Shown: positions 8,274 through 16,708 of the stretch, piece by piece
Layout of the letters: each line of letters opens with the position of its first letter
How positions within the stretch are numbered: the stretch's first letter is position 1
Assembly (NCBI GenBank): GCA_900553515.1
Contig: USDN01000012.1
Location: 1-56,779 of the forward strand
DNA length: 56,779 nt
Reading direction: 5' to 3'
Source: an uncultured Blautia sp.
GTDB lineage: Bacteria > Bacillota > Clostridia > Lachnospirales > Lachnospiraceae
Notes under the pieces: model-generated
What the model saw: only the letters and a program-made list of their open reading frames with translations
Database searches by the model: none
What the model was told of the DNA's origin: nothing
Position numbers and translations under genes: made by a program

Positions 8274-9665
8274 TTACTGCTCAATGGTTTTGGCTTTTTC
8301 AATCACTTCATCAATGGTACCCACATTAAAGAACGCATTCTCTGGATACTGATCCATTTCTCCGTCCACGATCATGCGAAATCCACGGATTGTCTCCTTC
8401 AGCGGCACATATTTACCGGGGATACCGGTAAAGTTCTCTGCCACATGGAAGGGCTGGGACAAAAATCTCTGGATTTTTCTTGCACGGTATACAGTATTTT
8501 TATCCTCGTCAGACAATTCCTCCATACCCAGAATTGCAATAATATCCTGCAGTTCTTTATATTTCTGAAGAATCTCCTGTACCCGGCGGGCAACATCATA
8601 ATGTTCCTGACCAACCACATCTGCCTCCAGGATACGAGAAGTAGATTCCAGCGGATCCACTGCAGGATAAATTCCCTGCTCCACAATTTTTCTGGAAAGA
8701 ACTGTTGTCGCATCCAGGTGGGCAAAGGTTGTTGCCGGCGCCGGGTCTGTCAGGTCATCAGCCGGCACATAAACTGCCTGTACAGAAGTTACGGAACCTG
8801 ATCTGGTGGATGCAATACGTTCCTGAAGCTCTCCCATTTCCGTTGCAAGCGTAGGCTGATATCCTACAGCGGAGGGCATACGTCCCAGAAGAGCTGAAAC
8901 TTCAGAGCCTGCCTGTACAAAACGAAAAATATTATCAATAAAAAGAAGAACATCTCTGTGTTCTGTATCACGGAAATATTCCGCCATGGTAAGACCTGTC
9001 TCAGCAACACGCATACGAGATCCCGGCGGCTCATTCATCTGTCCGAACACCAGGGCTGTTTTTTCCAGTACTCCTGATTCCTTCATCTCTGACCAGAGAT
9101 CATTTCCTTCTCTGGAACGCTCTCCTACCCCTGTAAAAATAGAATAGCCTCCATGCTCAGTAGCAATATTCTGAATCAGTTCCTGAATCAGCACAGTTTT
9201 GCCTACACCGGCGCCGCCGAACAGACCAATCTTACCACCTTTTGCATAAGGAGCCAGAAGGTCGATGACTTTAATTCCCGTCTCCAGAATCTCTACTGCA
9301 GGACTCTGATCCTCAAATCCCGGGGGGTCTCTGTGGATTTCCCAGTGTTCCTGATTTTCCAGGGAATCTCCACCGTCTACCGTCTCTCCCAGAACATTAA
9401 AAAGTCTGCCCAGTGTACACTCTCCTACCGGAACCTGAATCCCGCTTCCGGTAGCGATCACTTCTCTGTCTCTCTGAAGTCCCTCGCTGGCACTGAGCAT
9501 AATACACCGTACCTCACGGTTTCCCAGATGCTGAGAAACTTCCATAATACATTTCTTTCCATTATTCTCTACTTCCAGGGCTTCTCTGATATCCGGAAGC
9601 TCCCCGTTTTCAAAAACAACATCTACAACAGGTCCCATAACCTGTCTGATCTTACCTTTATTCAT
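8274..9665 (-). CDS. atpD: ATP synthase F1 subunit beta
   Basis: Catalytic beta subunit, 463 aa from the ATG at 9665. The P-loop is GGAGVGKT near residue 147. Other hallmarks are GERSREGNDLW, the Walker B strand DVLLFIDNIFRF and ALLGRMPSAVGYQPTLATEMG. Start choice: the frame opens with GTG at 9674, overlapping the atpG stop, but the ATG at 9665 sits eight bases after AAGGAAG and matches the usual N-terminus. Part of the BEFHAGDC operon. Confidence 0.96.
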   Translation of the reverse strand: MNKGKIRQVMGPVVDVVFENGELPDIREALEVENNGKKCIMEVSQHLGNREVRCIMLSASEGLQRDREVIATGSGIQVPVGECTLGRLFNVLGETVDGGDSLENQEHWEIHRDPPGFEDQSPAVEILETGIKVIDLLAPYAKGGKIGLFGGAGVGKTVLIQELIQNIATEHGGYSIFTGVGERSREGNDLWSEMKESGVLEKTALVFGQMNEPPGSRMRVAETGLTMAEYFRDTEHRDVLLFIDNIFRFVQAGSEVSALLGRMPSAVGYQPTLATEMGELQERIASTRSGSVTSVQAVYVPADDLTDPAPATTFAHLDATTVLSRKIVEQGIYPAVDPLESTSRILEADVVGQEHYDVARRVQEILQKYKELQDIIAILGMEELSDEDKNTVYRARKIQRFLSQPFHVAENFTGIPGKYVPLKETIRGFRMIVDGEMDQYPENAFFNVGTIDEVIEKAKTIEQ

Positions 9666-9670
9666 CCTAG

Positions 9671-10561
9671 TCACTTCCTTTTCTGGGCCTTTGCACCACT
9701 GATCACCTCTGTGATCTCCTGTGTGATGGCTGCCTGCCGCGCCCGGTTATACTGTATGGAAAGCTCCTGCAGCATTTTTTTTGCACTGTCGGTAGATGCC
9801 TGCATGGCAGTCATTCTTGCATTATTCTCACTGGCATAAGCTTCTACCAGACATCCATAGATTACGCCGGTCAGATAATTAGGGATCATCGTATCCAGTA
9901 CCACATCTGCCGAGGGATACATTTCAATTTCTTCCTGAGGAGCCTGCACAGGAATCTGGAAAGGAGAAAAGCTTGTTTTTTTTAGAGGGAGAAGCTGCAT
10001 ATCCACAGCTTCCATTACCGCAGCGTTCTGCATCTGTGTATAAATAATATGTACCTCATCCAGCTCCCGTTCCAGAAACGCTCTTACGATCTCCTCACTG
10101 ATCAGCCTTGCCCTGTGCATGGTAGGCTTCTGTACTGTATAGCGAAAACTGCCGTCTACATCTGCATTCTTTTTCTCATAATACTGACGCCCTGTCATTC
10201 CCAGCACATACAGACGGTGATAACCAGGTGTTTTTTCCATAAATTTATCTGTCAGTTTGGTGATATTATGATTGTAGGCTCCTGCCATTCCTTTATCTCC
10301 GGTGACCACAATGATTCCTGTTTTTCTCTCCCGGGTGGGCACCAGATGGCGGACGCTGAAAAACGGATGCTGGATATCCGGAACGTGCCGCAGAATTCTG
10401 GCTATTGCCCCCTGCATGTTATAAAAGTAAGGTTCCGTGTCTTCCAGTATCTTTTTGGCTTTTTTCATTTTGGAAGAGGAGATCATATACATGGCATTGG
10501 TGATCTTCATGGTATCCTGGACACTTTTTATTCTGCTTTGGATTTCTCTTGCATTTGCCAT
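9671..10561 (-). CDS. atpG: ATP synthase F1 subunit gamma
   Basis: Rotor gamma subunit, 296 aa. The conserved ends are clear: AREIQSRIKSVQDTMKITNAM at the start and QYNRARQAAITQEITEVISGA at the end. The two termini form the coiled-coil shaft inside the alpha/beta ring. ATG at 10561 follows GCAGGAGGAATTT. It lies between atpA and atpD. Confidence 0.96.
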   Translation of the reverse strand: MANAREIQSRIKSVQDTMKITNAMYMISSSKMKKAKKILEDTEPYFYNMQGAIARILRHVPDIQHPFFSVRHLVPTRERKTGIIVVTGDKGMAGAYNHNITKLTDKFMEKTPGYHRLYVLGMTGRQYYEKKNADVDGSFRYTVQKPTMHRARLISEEIVRAFLERELDEVHIIYTQMQNAAVMEAVDMQLLPLKKTSFSPFQIPVQAPQEEIEMYPSADVVLDTMIPNYLTGVIYGCLVEAYASENNARMTAMQASTDSAKKMLQELSIQYNRARQAAITQEITEVISGAKAQKRK

Positions 10562-10579
10562 AAATTCCTCCTGCTGTCT

Positions 10580-12094
10580 CTATTCTGCAGCCTGACGGGT
10601 TCTGAATTCCTCCGCCACCTGAAGGATTTTTTCTCCAAGCTGGTCAGAAAGAAGCTTTGTCTCGTCAATTTCTCTTCCAATCTCAGGATAAGCGTTGTCA
10701 AAATATTCCAGAAGCTCCTTCTGATAAGCTTTCAGCTTTCGTGTTTCCACATGGACAAGCGCCTTATGGGTGGCTGTCCACAAAGTGATCACCTGCTCAT
10801 GAAGCTTCATCGGACTGCACAGAGGCTGCTTCAGAAGCTCCATCAGACAGCTTCCATAACGCAGCTGCGCTTTGGTAGCCTCGTCAAGATCGGAGCTGAA
10901 CTGGGTAAACACTTCCATTTCTCTGTACTGTGCCAGATCGATACGGATACTTCCCGATGCTTTTTTCATGGCTTTTGCCTGTGCCGCACCGCCTACACGG
11001 GAAACAGAAAGTCCTACGTTAACTGCAGGCCGCATACCGGAAAAGAACAGGTCACTTTCCAGAAAGATCTGTCCGTCGGTAATGGAGATCACATTTGTCG
11101 GAATATATGCAGACACATCTCCTGCCTGAGTCTCAATAATGGGGAGCGCAGTGATCGAACCGCCGCCTTCTTTGTCACTTAAACGACTGGAGCGCTCCAG
11201 AAGTCTGGAATGAAGATAAAATACATCTCCCGGATATGCTTCACGTCCCGGAGAACGTTCCAGAAGCAGAGACAGAGCCCGATACGCCACTGCATGTTTG
11301 GAAAGATCGTCATAAACGATCAGAACGTCTCTGCCCCTGTACATAAAATATTCAGCCAGAGCAGTCCCTGCATAAGGCACAATATACTGAAGCGGAGCAC
11401 AATCGCTGGCTGTGGAAGAAAATACCGTCGTATATTCCATAGCGCCATGCTTTTCCAGGGTGGAGACAACTTTTGCCACTGTAGAAGCTTTCTGCCCGAT
11501 AGCTACATAAATGCAGATCACATCCTTGCCCTTCTGATTCAGGATCGTATCAATGGCAAGAGAGGTTTTTCCGGTCTGTCTGTCACCGATGATCAGCTCT
11601 CTCTGTCCCCGTCCAATGGGAAACATGGAATCAATGGACAGGATTCCGGTCTCCATAGGTACTGTAACGGATTTACGGTCAATGATGCCCGGAGCCGGAT
11701 ATTCTACCGGTCGATATTCCTCTTCCCGGATTTCTCCTTTCCCGTCCACCGGAGCCCCCAGGGCATTTACAATTCTTCCAATAAATCCCTCTCCTACCGG
11801 GATTCCTGCCTGTCTCCCTGTTCTGGTGACTCTGGTTCCTTCCCGTATACCGGAATCACTGCCAAAAAGGATACATCCCATACTGTTGGAACGGATATCC
11901 TGTACCATACCTTTCAGACCGTTTTCAAAAACCACGACTTCTCCGTACATGGCATGGTCGATCCCGTAGACTACCGCAATTCCGTCTCCCACGGAAATGA
12001 CAGTGCCTGTCTCCTGGTTCTGGCTGATTTCATCGTAATTCTCAATTTCTTCTTTTAAAATTGAAATAATCTCATCTGGATTAATCGCACTCAA
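10580..12094 (-). CDS. atpA: ATP synthase F1 subunit alpha
   Basis: Non-catalytic nucleotide-binding alpha subunit, 504 aa. The P-loop GDRQTGKTSLA lies near residue 170, and LIVYDDLSKHA and SIRIDLAQYREMEVF are conserved. The frame also allows GTG at 12103, overlapping the atpH stop by four bases. A TTG at 12094 is eight bases from GGAGG and is the better spaced start. Position in the operon is standard. Confidence 0.95.
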   Translation of the reverse strand: MSAINPDEIISILKEEIENYDEISQNQETGTVISVGDGIAVVYGIDHAMYGEVVVFENGLKGMVQDIRSNSMGCILFGSDSGIREGTRVTRTGRQAGIPVGEGFIGRIVNALGAPVDGKGEIREEEYRPVEYPAPGIIDRKSVTVPMETGILSIDSMFPIGRGQRELIIGDRQTGKTSLAIDTILNQKGKDVICIYVAIGQKASTVAKVVSTLEKHGAMEYTTVFSSTASDCAPLQYIVPYAGTALAEYFMYRGRDVLIVYDDLSKHAVAYRALSLLLERSPGREAYPGDVFYLHSRLLERSSRLSDKEGGGSITALPIIETQAGDVSAYIPTNVISITDGQIFLESDLFFSGMRPAVNVGLSVSRVGGAAQAKAMKKASGSIRIDLAQYREMEVFTQFSSDLDEATKAQLRYGSCLMELLKQPLCSPMKLHEQVITLWTATHKALVHVETRKLKAYQKELLEYFDNAYPEIGREIDETKLLSDQLGEKILQVAEEFRTRQAAE

Positions 12095-12099
12095 ATGAT

Positions 12100-12603
12100 T
12101 CACCTCCGTGTAAGCTTCTGATGAAGCCTGCAGTAACGTCCTCTCAGACTCCAGTCAAATTCTCTTCCGCCTGCTCTTAGTATAAATCCACCGATCAGGC
12201 TTTTATCTTCTGTTATCCGGATCTCTGCCGTTTTCATCTGAAACTCTCTGCACAGAAAATTCCGGATTCCTTCCAGCTGCTCTTTCTCTGGCGGTGTGAC
12301 ACAGAGCATTTCTGCCTCCAGGATCTTTTTGTCTCTCAGACACATGCTTCTGTAAGCTTCAAAAATTTCTTTCCAGGCTCCCATCTTTCTGTGTCGGCAG
12401 ACTACCTTCAAAAAAGAGCGTATCTCCCTGGGAAAGATCCTGTCAATGATATCCTCCGTCGCTTCAAAAGCGATCAGAGGATTTTCCAGACAGCTAACCA
12501 GTTCCGGATTTTCCTGCATCAGTCTTTTGGATTCCTTTACTGCTTCTTCCGGAACAGAAAGCTCATACAAAACCTTTGCGTAATTAACAGCTGCTGTTGT
12601 CAT
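12100..12603 (-). CDS. atpH: ATP synthase F1 subunit delta
   Basis: Peripheral-stalk delta subunit, 167 aa. It starts TTAAVNYAKVLYELSV and ends with the conserved strand-and-glycine pattern SLIGGFILRAGGREFDWSLR, typical of OSCP/delta. ATG at 12603 with AGGTGA upstream is preferred over GTG at 12612. It overlaps the end of atpF by 20 bases, which suggests translational coupling. Confidence 0.93.
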   Translation of the reverse strand: MTTAAVNYAKVLYELSVPEEAVKESKRLMQENPELVSCLENPLIAFEATEDIIDRIFPREIRSFLKVVCRHRKMGAWKEIFEAYRSMCLRDKKILEAEMLCVTPPEKEQLEGIRNFLCREFQMKTAEIRITEDKSLIGGFILRAGGREFDWSLRGRYCRLHQKLTRR

Positions 12604-13084
12604 GGGGATCACCTGCTTTTTTTATAAATTGATCATACATGGCAAGATCCTGCGCGGCTCCGGCATGTTCATCCAGGATTCTGGAAGCTGCCTCCATAGC
12701 CAGCCTGCCAACCTCTCCCTGCATCTGTTTCATTGCCATCTCCCGCTCGGCAGAGATATCTTCCCTGGCCTTTGCCAGCATCCTGTCAGCCTCAGCCCTT
12801 GCCGCCTGTGCAGTCTGCTCGGCCTGAGCTTTTGCCTCCAGCTTTGCTTTCTCAACGATCCGGCAGGAATCCTCCTTGGCGGATTTCAGGGCATTTTCAT
12901 ATTTTTTCTGAAGCTCATTCGCCCTGTCTTCTGTCTTTTTTGCCTCTTCCAGCTGCTGATCCAGCATCTGCTGTCTCTGATCCATAACATGGATCACCGG
13001 GCCAAACAGAAACTTCTTCATCAGAAGATAAAGAACCAGCAGATTAATGATGGTAAAAACAAGATTCATATTGATCTGAATCAT
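12584..13084 (-). CDS. atpF: ATP synthase F0 subunit b
   Basis: Peripheral-stalk b subunit, 166 aa. A single N-terminal membrane segment (residues 5-25, NLVFTIINLLVLYLLMKKFL) is followed by a long charged Ala/Glu/Lys/Arg coiled coil. The C-terminus SRILDEHAG is typical. Sits between atpE and atpH. Confidence 0.95.
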   Translation of the reverse strand: MIQINMNLVFTIINLLVLYLLMKKFLFGPVIHVMDQRQQMLDQQLEEAKKTEDRANELQKKYENALKSAKEDSCRIVEKAKLEAKAQAEQTAQAARAEADRMLAKAREDISAEREMAMKQMQGEVGRLAMEAASRILDEHAGAAQDLAMYDQFIKKAGDPHDNSSC

Positions 13085-13120
13085 CGTCTGTACCTGCCTT
13101 TCTCTTTATGTAGTGATCGA

Positions 13121-13345
13121 TCAGCCAAGCATTACTACGATCAGAAGTCCTACAACAAAACCAAAAATCGCAGTACCTTCTGCCAGCGCACAGCCAAGAA
13201 GAAGGTTTTTGCTTATCTTGCTCTCTGCCTCAGGCTGTCTTGCGATTGCCTCTACTGCCTTGGATGTTGCAAGACCGATACCGATACCTGCTCCAATACC
13301 TGTTAATGCTGCGATACCTGCTCCAATAGCGATCAAACTTGTCAT
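13121..13345 (-). CDS. atpE: ATP synthase F0 subunit c
   Basis: Ring-forming proteolipid, 74 aa, two membrane helices joined by the loop ARQPEA. The ion-binding Glu is in ALAEGTAIFG (about residue 55). The helix-1 position that carries Gln in sodium-type rings is Ile here (GIGAGIGIGLA), and the residue after the Glu is Gly instead of Ser. These point to proton coupling. ATG at 13345 follows AGGAGGAAAAACATT. Confidence 0.96.
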   Translation of the reverse strand: MTSLIAIGAGIAALTGIGAGIGIGLATSKAVEAIARQPEAESKISKNLLLGCALAEGTAIFGFVVGLLIVVMLG

Positions 13346-13411
13346 AATGTTTTTCCTCCTGATTCATAATGAATATCATATTTTTCAAAATCAAAGGCCA
13401 GTCAGCCTGAG

Positions 13412-14098
13412 TCAGTCCATGGTCTCACTCATGAACATGGATGTCAAAAAAACAAAAATATAGGCCTGTATAAAACCATCAAAAAAATCAAAATACAGGC
13501 TGAAGGGAATCGGCAGAATTGCCGGGCACACAAATTCCACAAGTGCCATTACCACAAAGCCGCCAAGAATGTTGCCGAAAAGTCGGAAACAAAGTGCGGT
13601 GGGGCGGATAAAAACCTCCATGATGTTCATAGGAAGCATCACCGGGATCGGATCCAGAAAGCTCTTAAAAAATCCTTTCAGACCCTTTTTATAAATACCG
13701 CAATACTCAATGAGAAACATGCTCATCAATGCCAGAGCCAAAGTAACGTTCAGATCCTTGGTAGGCGGTTTCACCCCAAAAATCCCCGATACATTGGAAA
13801 CTCCCAGAAAAATAATGACGGTCATCATATAGGGGATATAACGGTCGCCTTCTTCTCCCAGGATTCCCCGAAAGAATTTCCGCAGAGCATCAATCCCTGC
13901 TTCCAGAAGAAGCTGTTTCTTTCCCGGATTCATGATTTTAAGATTCCTGGTAAGGACCAGAGACAGGACTACCAGGACTGCCATGATCACCCAGGTGACA
14001 ACTACAGATTCAAATACCGGAATGCCCTTTCCTATCGGAATCGTAAACACCGTCCGACAGTTCAGTTCTTCTTTTAATACTTCTGTTAAACTGTTCGT
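13412..14098 (-). CDS. atpB: ATP synthase F0 subunit a, start probably ACG at 14098
   Basis: Ion-channel a subunit. The essential Arg lies in FIRPTALCFRLFGNILGGF, with several membrane helices around it. An ATG/GTG/TTG-only search would start at GTG 14050 (212 aa), but that codon has no ribosome site and removes a conserved N-terminal stretch. The frame stays open upstream, reading LTEVLKEELNCRTVFTIPIG, which matches the family's usual pre-helix sequence. The only strong ribosome site is GGAGG at 14110-14106. The codon seven bases after it in frame is ACG (14098-14096), giving 228 aa. No ATG, GTG or TTG lies in frame between. First gene of the operon; no atpI is present. Confidence 0.9.
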   Translation of the reverse strand, partial: TNSLTEVLKEELNCRTVFTIPIGKGIPVFESVVVTWVIMAVLVVLSLVLTRNLKIMNPGKKQLLLEAGIDALRKFFRGILGEEGDRYIPYMMTVIIFLGVSNVSGIFGVKPPTKDLNVTLALALMSMFLIEYCGIYKKGLKGFFKSFLDPIPVMLPMNIMEVFIRPTALCFRLFGNILGGFVVMALVEFVCPAILPIPFSLYFDFFDGFIQAYIFVFLTSMFMSETMD

Positions 14099-14152
14099 TT
14101 CACTCCCTCCTTCTTGTTTGTCTGACCGGTAAGACCAATTTTCGTTTTTTTT

Positions 14153-14180
14153 ATTTTACTCTTTTGTTTTCTAAAGTCAA
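14153..14180 (-). promoter_or_regulatory. Promoter of the ATP synthase operon
   Basis: Minus-strand -35 TTGACT (14180-14175), 16-base spacer, -10 TAAAAT (14158-14153), about 40 bases before the atpB ribosome site. Confidence 0.7.
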
Positions 14181-14203
14181 TATTTTTCTTCACTATTTTG
14201 CAC

Positions 14204-14236
14204 AAAAAAAGGACGATATTTTTATGCAAATCGTCC
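14204..14236 (-). terminator. Terminator of birA
   Basis: GGACGAT (14211-14217) pairs with ATCGTCC (14230-14236). On the minus strand the stem is followed by seven T. It separates birA from the ATP synthase promoter. Confidence 0.85.
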
Positions 14237-14288
14237 AATCCTGTTTCGTGACCGTCTATAAATCAACATATAGGTCAATATCTGTATT

Positions 14289-15269
14289 TTATATTTTCAG
14301 AGATACTTCTCCATAACACAGCAATGTTTCTGTTCCGTCTTCCTCCCGTATTTTTAAACGTCCATCCTGACAGATTTCCAGAGCATCGGCAAAGCGTGTC
14401 TGCTGGCCGTCCAGAATCTGTATCCTGTGTCCCGGCACCAGATTATGCTGAATATATTCCGGCGGCATCTTAAGCTCCTGTGTTTCCTTCAGAAGACTGT
14501 TAATAACAGCTGCCGCAAGCCAGTTTCTGTTTATCCCTTCTGCCTCCTCACGGTTTTTATACAAAGCCCCGGCTATACCATCCAGCTCCGGCGGAAAACC
14601 ATTTTCCGGCTCATAAAGATTCAATCCAATGCCAACAACTGCAAACTGGATCTCTCCACTTTCAAAATCCGTTACCGCTTCCGTCAGGATACCGCAGACT
14701 TTCTTTCCATGATAATAAAGATCATTAACCCATTTGATATCAAGAGAAATCCCTGTAACCTCCTTCACTGCTTTATGAACAGCAGCCGCTGCCTGTGCAG
14801 TCAGGATCAGATTTTCTCTGAGGCTGCCCTTTGGCTCCAGGATCACGCTCAGATAAAGTCCGCTATCCTTAGGAGAATAAAATCCTCTTCCCTTCCTGCC
14901 TCTTCCGGAATTCTGCTCCTGAGCCAGAACTGCACTGCCATGGTGTGCCTTTCCTGATACTGCCGCTTCCTTGGCTGCACGGTTAGTAGAATCAACCTCC
15001 GGGCATACCTGCAGATAAACCTCCTGTTTATTTAAAAGAGGGCGTATTCCCTCCTCTGCAAGTAAATTACTGTTTTCAGAAAGCATATAACCTCTGTTGG
15101 ATCCGGCTTCGATCTCATATCCTTCTTCGCGAAGTGATCTTACCGCTTTCCATACTGCTGCCCGTGTACAGGAAAGCTCTTCCGCTATCCGTTCTCCTGA
15201 TAAGATCTTTCCTTTATTTTGTTCCAGAAGTTCTAAAAGTCTGGATCTTACTGTTTTTTTTGCTGCCAT
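14289..15269 (-). CDS. birA: Biotin protein ligase / biotin repressor
   Basis: Bifunctional BirA, 326 aa from the ATG at 15269. The N-terminal winged helix (LLELLEQNKGKILSGERIAE, then CTRAAVWKAVRSLREEGYEI) binds the biotin operator. The ligase domain carries the adenylate loop GRGRKGRGFYSP near 123-134, KWVNDLYYHGKKVCGIL and a C-terminal SH3-like domain. It attaches biotin to acyl-CoA carboxylase type carriers. An upstream ATG at 15281 is too close to its ribosome site, while 15269 has TGAGGA five bases away. It overlaps the 3' end of the WYL regulator gene by about 56 bases, so they are co-transcribed. No biotin synthesis genes are nearby. Confidence 0.93.
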   Translation of the reverse strand: MAAKKTVRSRLLELLEQNKGKILSGERIAEELSCTRAAVWKAVRSLREEGYEIEAGSNRGYMLSENSNLLAEEGIRPLLNKQEVYLQVCPEVDSTNRAAKEAAVSGKAHHGSAVLAQEQNSGRGRKGRGFYSPKDSGLYLSVILEPKGSLRENLILTAQAAAAVHKAVKEVTGISLDIKWVNDLYYHGKKVCGILTEAVTDFESGEIQFAVVGIGLNLYEPENGFPPELDGIAGALYKNREEAEGINRNWLAAAVINSLLKETQELKMPPEYIQHNLVPGHRIQILDGQQTRFADALEICQDGRLKIREEDGTETLLCYGEVSLKI

Positions 15270-16260
15270 CTTTGTCCTCATATCCTTCCAGCGCCTGTTT
15301 TAAAAACGCGGTATATTCTCTGCGGGTCTTTTCCGGTGAAAGGATCTTTACACCATTTCCAAAACCTGCCAGCCAGCCAAAAAACTGCCGCCCTGCACAG
15401 ACAGGCCCCTGAAATGTAAAGTGTCCTTCATCGGAATGAAGAAGCACCGCCTCCTGTCCGAAATAATCCATCACTTCACCTATCAACGAATTCTCAAATT
15501 CCAGTTTCAGTAAAATGTCTTTTCTTCCGGACATTCCAAATTTTCCTATAGAAAACTTTCCCAGATCAAAGTCCCGAAAAATTGCCGCACCGTTACGGCT
15601 TTCTTTTTCCAGCTTCACATCCATTATCCTGTCCACCCGATAATGTCTGGCAATACCGCTGATCTCATCTATTCCCAGAAGATAATAGCTGTCATTATCC
15701 CATATCATTTTCCAAGGGCTTACCCGATATCTCCCACCTTTTTTTTCCGCACATAGTTTTTTTGCAAGGGTCCATTCATAATATTGAAAACTGATCTGAC
15801 AGTTGGCTGCAACTGCATCATAAATTCTTTCTACATTCATGTAGATCTCTTCATTCGGTGTCTTGATACCAGTTTCTTTCCATATCTGATTCTGCAGTTT
15901 CCTGCTTTCCGGGTCACTTGCAAGCTTTTCCAGCTTTTTCACAAGCTTCTGTGTCTGTTCCCTGGTGATAAGATGTGAAGACTGCACTGCATCCATCAGA
16001 AATTTCAGTTCCGATAATTCAAAAGCACGGTCTTCCAGATAATATCCCGCTCCGTCGACTCTCCTGTTCCCTATTTTTAATCCAAAATACCGAAGTGCTT
16101 CTATATCATCATAAATAGTCTTCCGTTCTGCCCTGATTCCCCAGGAACGCAAAATTGACACAATTTCTCTTACAGATATCGCATGCTCTCTGTCGGTTCT
16201 TTCCCAAAATATTTTCATAATATATAAAATTTTCAGTTTCTGATTAAATGATCTGGGCAT
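15214..16260 (-). CDS. WYL-domain transcriptional regulator
   Basis: DeoR-like helix-turn-helix plus WYL-domain protein, 348 aa. The N-terminus KLKILYIMKIFWERTDREHA followed by SVREIVSILRSWGIRAERKT and YDDIEALRYFG is the winged helix. The middle part (YRVSPWKMIWDNDSYYLLGI) is the WYL domain, known to bind nucleic acid or small ligands. The C-terminus is the WCX extension. GTG at 16266 is possible, but ATG at 16260 is five bases after AGGAAGG. It starts ten bases after the stop of the SOS-box small membrane gene and overlaps birA, so all three may share a transcript. Target unknown. Confidence 0.9.
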   Translation of the reverse strand: MPRSFNQKLKILYIMKIFWERTDREHAISVREIVSILRSWGIRAERKTIYDDIEALRYFGLKIGNRRVDGAGYYLEDRAFELSELKFLMDAVQSSHLITREQTQKLVKKLEKLASDPESRKLQNQIWKETGIKTPNEEIYMNVERIYDAVAANCQISFQYYEWTLAKKLCAEKKGGRYRVSPWKMIWDNDSYYLLGIDEISGIARHYRVDRIMDVKLEKESRNGAAIFRDFDLGKFSIGKFGMSGRKDILLKLEFENSLIGEVMDYFGQEAVLLHSDEGHFTFQGPVCAGRQFFGWLAGFGNGVKILSPEKTRREYTAFLKQALEGYEDKDGSKKNSKIQTFRTSGTK

Positions 16261-16270
16261 AAACACCTTC

Positions 16271-16531
16271 CTATTTATCTGTCAGTCCGGCAACAACGCC
16301 AAAGTATACTACTGCAAAAGAAAGGATCAGCGTGATCCTGTCTGCAGAATGAAAATCAATATGAAAAAGCATAGCTCCCATTATCATAAGCTCCAGAGTT
16401 AATACCACTCCCAGGATCAGTGCCATTGTTCCGGAAAGCTTCTTCTTTCCCTGCTTTCTGGACCTTTCCTCGCCGTATCCTCTGTCTTCAAATGCTATGA
16501 CCTTTCTGTCCGCTCTCTGTTCACACTGCAT
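16271..16531 (-). CDS. Small membrane protein with upstream LexA-like boxes
   Basis: Unrecognised protein, 86 aa from the ATG at 16531, seven bases after GGAGGG. A longer frame to 16585 lacks a ribosome site. The N-terminal half is charged and cytoplasmic in character (RADRKVIAFEDRGYGEERSR, then KQGKKK). Two membrane segments follow, about residues 34-53 and 61-80. Upstream are a TATAAT at 16609-16604, three 13-base repeats in the leader, and two tandem LexA-type boxes at 16651-16678. The arrangement suggests a DNA-damage-induced small membrane protein, possibly a division inhibitor in the role of YneA or SidA. There is no sequence proof of that; it has no LysM domain. Confidence 0.7.
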   Translation of the reverse strand: MQCEQRADRKVIAFEDRGYGEERSRKQGKKKLSGTMALILGVVLTLELMIMGAMLFHIDFHSADRITLILSFAVVYFGVVAGLTDK

Positions 16532-16553
16532 CTGATATCCCTCCTGTTTTAAA

Positions 16554-16593
16554 GAACATATTTTCTGAACACATTTTCTGAACATTTCTTTCT
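16554..16593. repeat. Three tandem 13-base repeats in the leader
   Basis: GAACATATTTTCT, GAACACATTTTCT and GAACATTTCTTTCT follow each other between the -10 box and the ribosome site of the small membrane gene. Each begins with GAACA, a LexA half-site-like word. Confidence 0.7.
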
Positions 16594-16603
16594 GTCAAAA
16601 ATG

Positions 16604-16609
16604 ATTATA
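16604..16609 (-). promoter_or_regulatory. -10 box of the small membrane gene
   Basis: TATAAT on the minus strand, 73 bases before the ATG. A weak TTGGAC lies only 11 bases upstream; a clear -35 at normal distance is not visible. Confidence 0.5.
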
Positions 16610-16650
16610 TCACAAACTATGTCCAATAGAACGGGACGAACTGTTTTTTT

Positions 16651-16678
16651 CGAATATTTGTTCGCGAATGTTTGTTCG
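16651..16678. promoter_or_regulatory. Two tandem LexA (SOS) box-like sites
   Basis: On the minus strand CGAACAAACATTCG and CGAACAAATATTCG abut exactly. Each agrees at 13 of 14 positions with the Gram-positive LexA/DinR consensus CGAACRNRYGTTYG. They lie about 42-74 bases upstream of the -10 of the small membrane gene, in the gap after the phosphodiesterase gene. Confidence 0.65.
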
Positions 16679-16708
16679 ATTTTAATAAAAAAAGATATAG
16701 TTTTGTTT

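Noticed and set aside
10049..11182. Plus-strand frame of 377 codons in the ATP synthase region
   Set aside because: Antisense shadow of atpG and atpA.
13121..13345. Sodium-type ATP synthase ring
   Set aside because: The Gln and Ser of the sodium motif are Ile and Gly here.
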